Shown one piece after another: positions 15,597-23,554 of a stretch of DNA of 39,122 bases (positions are counted from its first letter, which is position 1; each line of letters starts with the position of its first letter). The notes beneath the pieces are model-generated. The model was not told the DNA's origin. It saw only the letters and a program-made list of their open reading frames with translations, and did no database searches. A program made the position numbers and the translations under genes. This stretch comes from a virus: positions 1-39,122 of the IMG/VR virus record IMGVR_UViG_3300045911_000217, one strand, 5' to 3'.

Positions 15597-16321
15597 TGAT
15601 TGACTCGTGTGACATCTGCTGAAACTACGTTACACTTACCTGATACTGAAATAGTACCAGCTGACAAATCCTGTGCCAACTCTTCCCAACGGAAATCATG
15701 CAAAGTATAAATTTCCATCTTAGTGCCAGTACAAGGAGGAACATATTCAATAACAATATCGACAGCATAAGGTTCGCAAGGATCGGCTGAGCTTGTAACC
15801 CAGTCAGCAGCTTCACCCCGCCGTTTCATAGCGTCCTCAACAGTTGGTGGTTCACCAGTATCGGCAGTTAAAAACTCCCAAGTCATATCTAGTTTGACTT
15901 CTACAGGTTCTTGGTCACCTTCTCGGACAGTGTCAAGCAACCCTCGATCCTTGACATAGACCACCGGTCGCTTTTCCGTCCAAGTAACATTACCTTCACC
16001 AACTCTTACTTTAAGATAATGTGGGACAAAAGTAAGTGGATCATTATCGGCAGCGGCAACTTTCAATCCTGGAGTAAAAGTAACAGAAACTGTATTACCT
16101 AAGTTGAGAGTTTGTGCAGTTACACGGTAGCGATGCCGCGATGTCCCTACACGAAATAGATCACCAACTGTAAGGCTACCGGTAATCCCATCAACAGTCA
16201 TTTGTGTGGTGCCGATCGAATACCCACCTGTATTGTCTACAGCTGCATTGGCGGCACCACTAGGCCCAGTATAGCCGTCACGAATATACACATCGCAGTT
16301 TTTGATATCAATTTGTGCCAT
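15593..16321 (-). CDS. Major tail (tube) protein with an inserted beta module
   Basis: 242 aa, GGAG 7 nt before ATG. It begins MAQIDIKNCDVYIRDGYTG, and the C-terminal part has YAVDIVIEYVPPC, EIYTLHDFRWEE and GTISVSGKCNVVSADVTRVN, the beta-sandwich style of siphophage tube proteins. Residues ~26-101 are an inserted module (GGYSIGTTQMTVDGITG ... LGNTVSVTFTPGL) that is clearly related to a module present twice in the major capsid protein at 17976-19361. Position (after a terminator-like gene, before the chaperone) agrees with a tube protein. Confidence 0.8.
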   Translation of the reverse strand: MAQIDIKNCDVYIRDGYTGPSGAANAAVDNTGGYSIGTTQMTVDGITGSLTVGDLFRVGTSRHRYRVTAQTLNLGNTVSVTFTPGLKVAAADNDPLTFVPHYLKVRVGEGNVTWTEKRPVVYVKDRGLLDTVREGDQEPVEVKLDMTWEFLTADTGEPPTVEDAMKRRGEAADWVTSSADPCEPYAVDIVIEYVPPCTGTKMEIYTLHDFRWEELAQDLSAGTISVSGKCNVVSADVTRVNQ

Positions 16322-16784
16322 AGCTGTCTCCTATCTCAAGATACATCACATAAGGTGCCTGAACAATAGCTTGCATCTGTTTCATGTCAGGCGTGAGTTG
16401 GCCAATATGAGATATATCTACTTCTCTTTTATCTTTTCTCGTCAACTGTAGGCACCCTACGAATGTAGGTGGGTCGGTATCATAGTTATAGATCGGTATA
16501 GCTTTTGGGAATGTTGATGCTACCAATCCTGAATAACGATGAATACCTAAAATATTTTTACTATCTTGATTGACACAAACAAGTATATTGATAGTTAGGT
16601 GTAATTTGTAGTATCCGCTTAGAGTGTATATGTTTGGTCCATTCAACCGGAACTCAACATAGTTTTTAAGGTTATTAATCCCTTGATCTTCACCTTCAAC
16701 AAAGAACGCAATCTCACTATTAAGTCTAGTTTTGAAGTATTGGCTGGTTGATGAGAATATCCATCGCGACCAATTAGGGTCCAT
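16308..16784 (-). CDS. Putative tail terminator/completion protein
   Basis: 158 aa, overlapping the major tail gene by 14 nt. It has an N-terminal helix-like stretch (SRWIFSSTSQYFKTRL), a central FRLNGPNIYTLSGYYKLHLTIN beta pair, and a C-terminal DISHIGQLTPDMKQMQAIVQA. I do not recognise a family. The gene directly upstream of the major tail protein usually encodes the tail terminator or a connector, so this is a context call. Confidence 0.5.
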   Translation of the reverse strand: MDPNWSRWIFSSTSQYFKTRLNSEIAFFVEGEDQGINNLKNYVEFRLNGPNIYTLSGYYKLHLTINILVCVNQDSKNILGIHRYSGLVASTFPKAIPIYNYDTDPPTFVGCLQLTRKDKREVDISHIGQLTPDMKQMQAIVQAPYVMYLEIGDSYGTN

Positions 16785-17262
16785 AATTGTTCCTTTCTGT
16801 AATTCTTAAGGTGTCAATAATAGTTTTTTGTAAAATCTGTTCTGGATTGCCTCCAACCAAATGAACGGCTATTATTTGATAACCTATCTTATCTTCCAGT
16901 TGCTCAACATATTTTATCTCAAACCGTTTCTCTTTATACACTATAAAGTGATCTGGTTCAATAAAGGTGTCTTTAGGTAGATCTTTACCATAAATGATAA
17001 AGCGTTTGGTTTCTGTTTCTTGATGACCACCGTACGCAAAATCTCTAGCAAACTTCAAATATGCTGCCGAGTAAAAAGCGACTGACTCAAATTTTACCGG
17101 CAGCACAACAGCACGTCTTATATTGTGGACAATTCGAGTAACATCCTTCTCACCAGTCAACAAGTTTGACTGGTTAACCACCCGCTCATACAGAGCTATT
17201 GGCCACCCATACTCTCTCATCAACGTGTATAGTTGGACACGAAGAAATCGAGTATGGTTCAT
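16774..17262 (-). CDS. Putative head-tail connector protein
   Basis: 162 aa, begins with a 4-nt ATGA overlap on the preceding gene and ends overlapping the next by 11 nt. Blocks include REYGWPIALYERVVNQSNLL, RRAVVLPVKFESVAFYSAAY and FIIYGKDLPKDTFIEPDHFI. That mixture (an N-terminal helix with a small beta-barrel containing 'DTFIEPDHFIVYKEKRFEIK') fits stopper-type connectors, which often carry a 'D.I......Y.I' pattern. It is a tentative functional call, but the coding status is strong. Confidence 0.5.
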   Translation of the reverse strand: MNHTRFLRVQLYTLMREYGWPIALYERVVNQSNLLTGEKDVTRIVHNIRRAVVLPVKFESVAFYSAAYLKFARDFAYGGHQETETKRFIIYGKDLPKDTFIEPDHFIVYKEKRFEIKYVEQLEDKIGYQIIAVHLVGGNPEQILQKTIIDTLRITERNNYGP

Positions 17263-17591
17263 TTTAGCTTCTCCCGAAGTTTTTCAACTTCTTGAGTAAT
17301 GTTTCCAACTTTCTCTGCCAAGACAGAGACCGCTGCAACAGTTTCTCGATTAACTGCCAACAAAGAGTTGACAATCTCTTGATTTTGAAGTCTAGCAGCT
17401 CTCACTTCAGTCAAGAATTCTGTTTTCCAGTTATCCAGATAGGTTTGGTTTGCTTTAGTGATAGAATCAATTCTATCTACTATTTGCTTCATCTCGTTAT
17501 CCCGGTGTCGGATATAATCGAGAAAATAAAACATGACTACCAGAGAAGCGGCACCACTACCAATTGCAGGAAGCCATTCTGACACATTCAT
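17259..17591 (-). CDS. Small membrane-anchored coiled-coil protein
   Basis: 110 aa. One transmembrane segment at about residues 9-27 (AIGSGAASLVVMFYFLDYI) is followed by a charged helical region through the C-terminus (DNEMKQIVDRIDSITKANQT, VGNITQEVEKLREKLK). It starts with an ATGA overlap on the preceding membrane protein. The layout is like holin-accessory or hemolysin-XhlA-type proteins but reversed in order, so a lysis role is only a suggestion from the pair of adjacent membrane proteins. Confidence 0.65.
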   Translation of the reverse strand: MNVSEWLPAIGSGAASLVVMFYFLDYIRHRDNEMKQIVDRIDSITKANQTYLDNWKTEFLTEVRAARLQNQEIVNSLLAVNRETVAAVSVLAEKVGNITQEVEKLREKLK

Positions 17592-17974
17592 TCCATGCTC
17601 CTTATATAGTTCTGGAGCAAAGCTACTTGCTCCAGAAGTTCCTTTGTGTTGCCTTTCAAAGGTTGCGGAGCCAGCTTATCACTAAGCTGATTTTTTAAAT
17701 TATCTATTTCCAAGTCTCTAGAGGCTATCACCTCTTTCAACTTATTAATCTCCGAATTCACTTTTGGGTCAACAAGAATAAGGTATTTGTACACCATAGC
17801 TAGTATAAAAACTACTAGCCCTGACATAGTTATACCTAATTCAGAGTTGCCGAACTGAATCAACACCATGAATTGTAAGGAGTTGAACAGAACAGCAACT
17901 CTAACTTTAGATAACTTATGTGGTTCATACACTAGGATTAACAGAATATAGCAACACAAAATTATTGTTAGCAT
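17588..17974 (-). CDS. Multi-span membrane protein, holin candidate
   Basis: 128 aa from ATG 17974, placed there because the capsid stop reads TGAG-ATG with GGGG just upstream; an in-frame TTG at 17998 would add 8 residues. Three hydrophobic segments at about 1-16, 26-41 and 47-66 (MLTIILCCYILLILVY, VLFNSLQFMVLIQF, SGLVVFILAMVYKYLIL) are followed by a charged coiled-coil tail. Size, three spans and the charged C-terminus fit a holin. The position between capsid and connector genes is unusual for one. Confidence 0.6.
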   Translation of the reverse strand: MLTIILCCYILLILVYEPHKLSKVRVAVLFNSLQFMVLIQFGNSELGITMSGLVVFILAMVYKYLILVDPKVNSEINKLKEVIASRDLEIDNLKNQLSDKLAPQPLKGNTKELLEQVALLQNYIRSME

Positions 17975-17975
17975 C

Positions 17976-19361
17976 TCACCCCAAGAGTACGGCTCCAAGA
18001 TCAGTATCTAGAACTTTGACGCCACAAAGCATATCCAAAGTTACTAGAGTACCCTGTTTGGTGCCGTTGTAACTCATGGTTACTCGCATGGAGTAGCCAT
18101 TAGCATTCACAACCGCACTAACAGCACCCGTTCCGGGGCGAACCGGGGCGAGAGGACGAACAACCAGAGCCATTGCGTTCCGATGGAACGCAAGATTATA
18201 GCCTCCGGCTGGGCCAATATTGACAGCTGCATTGTTGACTAGAGCAGTTTCCAACGGACGATCCAAAAGGATGCTCGTAGTTGTTGCTTCTAGGATACTA
18301 TACACTTCGTCCGTGCTAGTAGTCCCGAAAGTAACAAGCTGACCAACTCGCGGAGCAACCGAGAAACCAGAAACTGTAATTTCTTTGCTGTAACCAGCAG
18401 GATATCCCGAAGCATTGTTCACTGCACCCGGGGTGTATCTTGTGATAACAGCATTATCAAGAACAGGATTACGCAACCCTGGAGAAATAACCATACTGGT
18501 TGTATTGCCCAGAGTTGGAGTCTGAGACACAACCCGTTGTGGAGTCATATCTCCGGCAATTGTAATCCAAGTGTTGACACCAACCAAACCAGTGATGCCG
18601 TTAACAGTGATGTTGGTAGTACCTTTTGGATAACCACCAGCATTATTGATTGCACCACCGGCAGTTGTGCTACCAGCAGCAACGTCAGGAGTATTTTGAT
18701 CTAGATAATGGGTAAAGCCAAACTTGGTTCCGATCAAACCAAGTTTGAATGCCTCACCGTTATCACCAACACTTTCTGCATTAGTAAAGTTCGGGTCAGC
18801 AAGAACGATAGTTTCGCAACGACTGTTCCAAACCAAGTTACGGTTATCCATGAATGCTAAATTGTCATTCATGATTCCGCGAACACCTAGGATACGATCA
18901 CGAACATTGCTAGAAGTTAGCCCGTTGAGCGTACCGTAGGCATTACGCAGAAAATGTGGATATTGGCCAAGCAAGATAGAATCTAAGTGCTTGACCAAAC
19001 TCATAACAGCCGGTTCAAGATAAATTGAAACAAGATCTTGGAAAGAGTAGCTTTCTTCACCGTCTCGAATCATGAATGAAGTATGAACGAACTGGTCCAA
19101 CTTTACTGGAACATTAACAGCTTCAGCGTTTTGAACAACGACATCATCATTAATTGTTTTACGCTTAGCTAGAAACTTAACTGGTTGTCGAGTGTTAACA
19201 ATATCTCCAAATCGGGAAACGCTAGAGTCAAAATCTCGATGTACCAAATTACCCATGATGCAGTTTTCATAAAGCAGAGCAATTGCTTCATTAGCCCACA
19301 ATTCTGGGACATAGGCATCGAGGCTATTGTTATAGAAACCCTTAAAGATTTTCTTCTTCAT
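17976..19361 (-). CDS. Major capsid protein, P22 coat-like, with two inserted beta modules
   Basis: 461 aa. The N-terminal part matches the P22-type coat pattern: PELWANEAIALLYENC, LVHRDF, FGDIVNTRQP, AKRKT, VPVKLDQFVHTSFMIRDGEE, SIYLEPAVMSL. Residues ~236-312 and ~313-387 are two consecutive copies of a Gly/Thr-rich module (NNAGGYPKGTTNITVNGITG and NNASGYPAGYSKEITVSGFS) related to one in the tail tube protein. The C-terminus resumes with AFHRNAMALVVRPLAPVRPG, the usual end of this coat family. It lies directly after the scaffold gene with a 4-nt overlap. Confidence 0.93.
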   Translation of the reverse strand: MKKKIFKGFYNNSLDAYVPELWANEAIALLYENCIMGNLVHRDFDSSVSRFGDIVNTRQPVKFLAKRKTINDDVVVQNAEAVNVPVKLDQFVHTSFMIRDGEESYSFQDLVSIYLEPAVMSLVKHLDSILLGQYPHFLRNAYGTLNGLTSSNVRDRILGVRGIMNDNLAFMDNRNLVWNSRCETIVLADPNFTNAESVGDNGEAFKLGLIGTKFGFTHYLDQNTPDVAAGSTTAGGAINNAGGYPKGTTNITVNGITGLVGVNTWITIAGDMTPQRVVSQTPTLGNTTSMVISPGLRNPVLDNAVITRYTPGAVNNASGYPAGYSKEITVSGFSVAPRVGQLVTFGTTSTDEVYSILEATTTSILLDRPLETALVNNAAVNIGPAGGYNLAFHRNAMALVVRPLAPVRPGTGAVSAVVNANGYSMRVTMSYNGTKQGTLVTLDMLCGVKVLDTDLGAVLLG

Positions 19362-20116
19362 CGCAAACCTTTCAATTTCTTACGGAACTTGAGATATTCT
19401 TCATGCGTCATTTTAGACACATCAAGATTATTAGTGGTACGATCATTCGTACCGCCAATACCACCTGTCAAGCCGGACTTAAAGAGGTTGCCGTAATATT
19501 CGGTTTGCTCTTTCATCCGTTTCAAAGCCTCTTGAACCGTGAGATCAAGAGTAATAGGCTTCCCTTCTTTGTCTGTATCAGGGAATTTGATCCTTGCCAC
19601 AAACTGTCCGGGAATAGGGTTTCCTTCATTATCCGTCACCTCGGCTAGCCGAGTAGCTGGCTTGAGTAAAGCAACAATTTGAGCAGGGTTAAAAGCCTCA
19701 TTACGAATAGCTTCATCCATAATAGCTCGTTCAATAGTACTTGTAGCAAATAAGTTTTTCCAATTTTCTAATTCTGAATTAAGATTGCTGATTGTTTTAG
19801 AATATTCTTCAGTTAATTTTTTCTTTTCTTTCTCTGCAAGCTGTTCTTTAGTTAGTGATAGGTTAGTAAGCTCTTCAATCTTTGCTTGCAAATCCGCCTT
19901 TTCTTTGTCTGATAGACTTTTACTTTGCTTCAACTCTTCCAGTTGAGCAATCTGTTGCTCAGTTTGTTTCTTTAATTTTCGCTTTTCTTCTGCAAGAAAG
20001 CTATTCACTTGTTCTTGAGTGAATAGTTTTTTCTCTTCAGGCGGCGATGATTCAACCGGCTGTTCGTTGTCATTGAAATAAGATTTCCAAACCTTAAATG
20101 CTGGCTTCATTAGCAT
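19358..20116 (-). CDS. Capsid scaffold protein
   Basis: 252 aa, highly charged, with an almost continuous coiled coil from about residue 35 to 120 (LNSFLAEEKRKLKKQTEQQ-type content, KIEELTNLSLTKEQLAEKEK). The end carries a small basic region (MTHEEYLKFRKKLKGLR), as in scaffolds that bind coat protein through a C-terminal helix-turn-helix. It sits immediately upstream of the coat gene and overlaps it by 4 nt. Scaffolds direct procapsid assembly and leave before packaging. Confidence 0.85.
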   Translation of the reverse strand: MLMKPAFKVWKSYFNDNEQPVESSPPEEKKLFTQEQVNSFLAEEKRKLKKQTEQQIAQLEELKQSKSLSDKEKADLQAKIEELTNLSLTKEQLAEKEKKKLTEEYSKTISNLNSELENWKNLFATSTIERAIMDEAIRNEAFNPAQIVALLKPATRLAEVTDNEGNPIPGQFVARIKFPDTDKEGKPITLDLTVQEALKRMKEQTEYYGNLFKSGLTGGIGGTNDRTTNNLDVSKMTHEEYLKFRKKLKGLR

Positions 20117-20119
20117 ACA

Positions 20120-20869
20120 CTAACCTATCCGAGATAAAGATATCTCTCTTGCGTCCCTTAGATAAGGTCTAAGGTATCCCCAGGCGACTGCCGAGGGTAT
20201 CCCAGCAACTTTATAATCTGGGATGAAGTCCCTCTCATAATAGCTTTGTACTGATGAATACTTATTCATTTCAGTCATTAATTTTTCTGCTTCTATTTCA
20301 GGATCATAGCCGTCTAGTAACATAATTGCAATATGCCAAGTAGCTGCTTTAATCCCATCAGGCATTCCTATATTTTTTCTAGGAAACTCAAGTGGTTGTA
20401 GAGGATTTTCTTTGGAAGATATAAAAGACAAACGATCAATAAGTTGGGTAGCTGTGATCAAAGCTGAAATTTTATCTTTAGATGTTGCTTGGTTCCACGG
20501 CTCAGCATTTAATTTATTTGCAAAGAAAATATTTGCCTCTTGCAGAGTACCATAATAATCAATGCTGGTATTGCCAGAAAGTTGTGAACCAATGATAAAG
20601 GAAATTGGAAAAGTTTCTAGTGAACTAACACCTTTGTACCTTACTTGAATAACATCCCCATTTTGAAGAGGAAGCAAGTTAGTATTGAGCATAGAAACAT
20701 AGCGACCGAATCCTAAAGATATTAAAGGTGAAAGTCCGTTAGTTGTCCAAGATCCACTGTTGATCATCAATTCAGGAAAATTACCTTCTTCGCCCAGAGC
20801 GGGTTGATTAGCAGCATTCAAGACGTTAAAGATAATTTCCTTAACTTCACCCAATTCAATCGATATCAT
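20120..20869 (-). CDS. Head-tail connector (adaptor) protein, DnaT-like family
   Basis: 249 aa. After an N-terminal beta domain of ~100 residues comes the characteristic YYGTLQEANIFFANKLNAEP, WNQATSKDKISALITATQLI, DRLSF, LEFPRKN, IKAATWHIAIMLLDG, DPEIEAEKL and GIPSAVAWGYLRPYLRDA. That order is typical of a phage adaptor family sometimes annotated 'DnaT-like'. The extra N-terminal beta domain is additional. It begins with an ATGA overlap on the previous gene and precedes the scaffold. Confidence 0.75.
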   Translation of the reverse strand: MISIELGEVKEIIFNVLNAANQPALGEEGNFPELMINSGSWTTNGLSPLISLGFGRYVSMLNTNLLPLQNGDVIQVRYKGVSSLETFPISFIIGSQLSGNTSIDYYGTLQEANIFFANKLNAEPWNQATSKDKISALITATQLIDRLSFISSKENPLQPLEFPRKNIGMPDGIKAATWHIAIMLLDGYDPEIEAEKLMTEMNKYSSVQSYYERDFIPDYKVAGIPSAVAWGYLRPYLRDAREISLSRIG

Positions 20870-21354
20870 ACTGCTGCCTGGGTTAGTGTAACAGTTATAG
20901 ATAAAGTGTCACCGTTTGCAACACTACGACTAGAAGCAAAGTCACCTCCTCCATAAAGAATACCTGTTGTACCTGATTTGGTATTATTGTTTGTTAGAAA
21001 ACATCCAAAAATAGTAGCAGTTGCATTGATGTCAAACACAGCTTTATTTGCTGAGTTGTCTACTGCACCACCAGAAATAGTGCCTGGGTTAAATGCAGGT
21101 CTATTACTGTTAGAGTATGGAACTAGTTCACTCCATGTACTGTGAGAAGCCATCGTATCTGTAGCTAAAACTGTTCCACTACCTTTTAACCCAACGTACC
21201 ACAAAGGGGTTGATACACCTGTTTTGAACGTAGCATCTAAAAGATGGTTCAAGCCAGCAGTAACTACCAGGTTATGAAACGAGTCTTGCCACTTCAAATT
21301 ACCGTTAGAGTCATAGCATTCAACATCATACTTTGTACTAGCTAGACTATCCAT
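20866..21354 (-). CDS. Virion-associated beta protein, paralogue of the gene at 9852
   Basis: 163 aa from ATG 21354, chosen because GAAGGGG lies about 10 nt upstream within the end of the preceding gene; an in-frame TTG at 21372 is less likely. The shared markers with 9852-10340 are WYVGL, LATDTMASHS, SNR, AVFDINATAT, TNNNTKSGTTG and NGDTLSITVT. The N-terminus (KYDVECYDSNGNLKWQDSF) is the short lead-in strand common in this family. Function unknown; probably structural. Confidence 0.7.
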   Translation of the reverse strand: MDSLASTKYDVECYDSNGNLKWQDSFHNLVVTAGLNHLLDATFKTGVSTPLWYVGLKGSGTVLATDTMASHSTWSELVPYSNSNRPAFNPGTISGGAVDNSANKAVFDINATATIFGCFLTNNNTKSGTTGILYGGGDFASSRSVANGDTLSITVTLTQAAV

Positions 21355-22825
21355 TGATTTTGACCCCTTCAAATTGTAGTCTTACGGTGTATTTTTCCCC
21401 TCTTGGAGCTTGTCTTTCGTCAGCCGTACTTTCTATCGGGTTGTTGGTCAAATAAGTAAGCCAAGTTTCCCCTTTCCAGTTATGCATTCTAATCATTTGA
21501 TCGTTGTAATTCAAGATAAAATCTCGTAGTTCGTACCATTTTTCAGACCAAAGATTAAAAGTATAATTCAGTGTGTTTGTTCTGGACCTTTTAACATACG
21601 TCCAAGTCTGACCGGTTATAGATCTTTTAATGGTCATAGACCCTGTATTAGCTTCCGAATCACCAAACAACGGACAAGGTAACACTATTGATCTTCCTGG
21701 CACACTCAAGATAACTAGACACTTCTTTGGCTTGAGTGCAAATTGTATCGGTGTATTATAGTATTCAAACGGTAGGCGAATCAGTCTATCTAACTCTAGC
21801 TCTAGCGTTTGAATGATTACTCGATTGAACTTGGTTTCAGAAACATTGTTTTGTGACAGTGTTAGTGTTTGAAGAATATTAATATTTTTAGTTCGGACAA
21901 AATCAATACTGTCAATCATAATTAAATCGTTAACAATTTCCCTCGTAGCTATAGTCAAGTCTGTCAAAGTCAATTGTTGAATTATTGATCGGTTTCTAGC
22001 CATTTGTAACAGTACAGATTGTATGATCGAGAGTGATTGAGTAAAGAACCCTGTTAGTCTCTTACCTACTACCACTTGTTGAATAGTCAGTGTGTCAGTT
22101 ACTGTTCTAGAAAATACACAATTTGTCGATGTGAAGAAATAACTCAATGCTTCGTTAGAGTCAGAATTTCCTGTTTGTCGATGTTCAACAGAGTCAATAC
22201 CTGAAAATACATTTTCTACAATAAGGAAGTCAAACAAGTTTTCTACAAGAATTATACAACCAGCACTCAGAGTTCTACTCCCAAACTGGTCTTGAGTAGA
22301 AACAAAATCAAAGTCACTAGTTCCTGTCAAACTAAAATTTGTATTGGCAGCGTAGCCTTCCCCACTAGAAATATCAGACTCACCATCTAATGATAAAGCT
22401 GTATTTATAGTGTAGATGAAACTTGAATCAAAGTCACAAGAAGCATCTATTGTCAAGTCACGAAAGTAGCCAAACCCAGACAGCCTACTGATAGTTGATA
22501 ATACAGCAAGTTGTCGAGAGTTATTGAACGATAGCCCACCAAGAGACTCTACAAGACTAGAAGATGAAAACGTTCTTGTAGTTTGTATAAGTAGTCCTAG
22601 CAAAGATTCAAAGTCAACAGAAGTATCAAAAGATATTTCTTCATCGTAGAAAGGGAGTGCTACTTGTATTTCCGAAAAACAATCTAGATCTTTGGATAGA
22701 GAATAATTAACATTTGCAGACCTAGCAAAGTCACTGGTGCCGGATAGAGAAATATTATTCTCAAAATTACTAGAAACTTCAGGAATTGATGCTAGTGGAT
22801 CAAAACCAATTCCAGAAAAGCTCAT
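21347..22825 (-). CDS. Repetitive tail protein with C-terminal distal-tail-like domain
   Basis: 492 aa. Residues ~1-350 are Ser/Asp/Leu-rich with repeated short units, first 'SLSGTSDFA / SLTGTSDFD' type, then 'I-x-Q-x-L-T-L' type (IIQQLTLTDLTI, ILQTLTLSQN, IIQTLELELD). Residues ~370-492 form a beta domain with TYVKRSRTNTLNYTFNLWSE, LRDFILNYND, MHNWKGETWLTYL and YTVRLQFEG that resembles the separate 119-aa gene at 8962-9321. So this gene looks like a fusion of the functions split at 8962-9835. It starts directly at the stop of the sulfotransferase (0-nt gap). Confidence 0.65.
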   Translation of the reverse strand: MSFSGIGFDPLASIPEVSSNFENNISLSGTSDFARSANVNYSLSKDLDCFSEIQVALPFYDEEISFDTSVDFESLLGLLIQTTRTFSSSSLVESLGGLSFNNSRQLAVLSTISRLSGFGYFRDLTIDASCDFDSSFIYTINTALSLDGESDISSGEGYAANTNFSLTGTSDFDFVSTQDQFGSRTLSAGCIILVENLFDFLIVENVFSGIDSVEHRQTGNSDSNEALSYFFTSTNCVFSRTVTDTLTIQQVVVGKRLTGFFTQSLSIIQSVLLQMARNRSIIQQLTLTDLTIATREIVNDLIMIDSIDFVRTKNINILQTLTLSQNNVSETKFNRVIIQTLELELDRLIRLPFEYYNTPIQFALKPKKCLVILSVPGRSIVLPCPLFGDSEANTGSMTIKRSITGQTWTYVKRSRTNTLNYTFNLWSEKWYELRDFILNYNDQMIRMHNWKGETWLTYLTNNPIESTADERQAPRGEKYTVRLQFEGVKING

Positions 22826-23554
22826 TTATATAACTCCATATTGATCTATGAATTCACCTATTTCTAACGGAAGAACAGACTGCCAAGGCGGGGACCGTCT
22901 AGCTTCAGGTTGTAGTTCATGCAAAGTCACCCCAAACGTATCTAGATCCTTTGAGAAGTCATAATTGTTACAATAAGTGATATCGTCAAACGGTATATTC
23001 ATTTTCTTTAAAACATTATATGCGGCTGCTTTTGGATCAGAAAGTATCTCTCTATAATGAACAGGAATAATACCGTAGCGACACTCATTTAGTTTGCCTA
23101 ATATAGAACCGATCATACCGTCAGGCTCTAAGAGATTTTTAGCACGCTCAAAGATTGTATTGCCTGAGAATTGATGAGTCCATGGATTTTGTAACCTCAA
23201 CCTTTCAAAACTTGCAACAATTTCTTTCAAGTCACGCATGGGAAAAATTATCTTTAGATCCGAACCATATAGATCTAGAAGAAGCTCATAACACTTTATC
23301 CATGTCCTAGACTTATCTATTACAGTTTTACCACCATGAAAAGATGAAATAAAACCTTTAATCCCTTCTTTAAGTTTGGGTACAACTGAACTATACCCTT
23401 GTGCTTGAAAGTTTGTGTTAGCAGTCCACTTTTCCCGAATGTCGAAAATTAATTGTGACAGGCCGTTTGTTGGCGTAACTGGGATTACCGAATTCAAGTA
23501 GGCTGATAATAGCGTTGACCCTGAACGAGGGAGTCCAGCCATAAAATAAATCAT
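22826..23554 (-). CDS. Sulfotransferase family protein
   Basis: 242 aa with the P-loop-like PAPS-binding signature GLPRSGSTLL at residues 7-16. A second family block is FPMRDLKEIVASF (104-116), where the R and following residues fit the 3'-phosphate-binding loop, and HYREILSDP (166-174) matches the VVRYEDLLxxP-type motif. The family transfers sulfate from PAPS to hydroxyl or amine groups. No signal peptide, so it acts in the cytoplasm. It lies between tail-fibre and tail genes with 4-nt coupling, which suggests it modifies a host surface glycan precursor or a virion component; that is inference. Confidence 0.85.
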   Translation of the reverse strand: MIYFMAGLPRSGSTLLSAYLNSVIPVTPTNGLSQLIFDIREKWTANTNFQAQGYSSVVPKLKEGIKGFISSFHGGKTVIDKSRTWIKCYELLLDLYGSDLKIIFPMRDLKEIVASFERLRLQNPWTHQFSGNTIFERAKNLLEPDGMIGSILGKLNECRYGIIPVHYREILSDPKAAAYNVLKKMNIPFDDITYCNNYDFSKDLDTFGVTLHELQPEARRSPPWQSVLPLEIGEFIDQYGVI

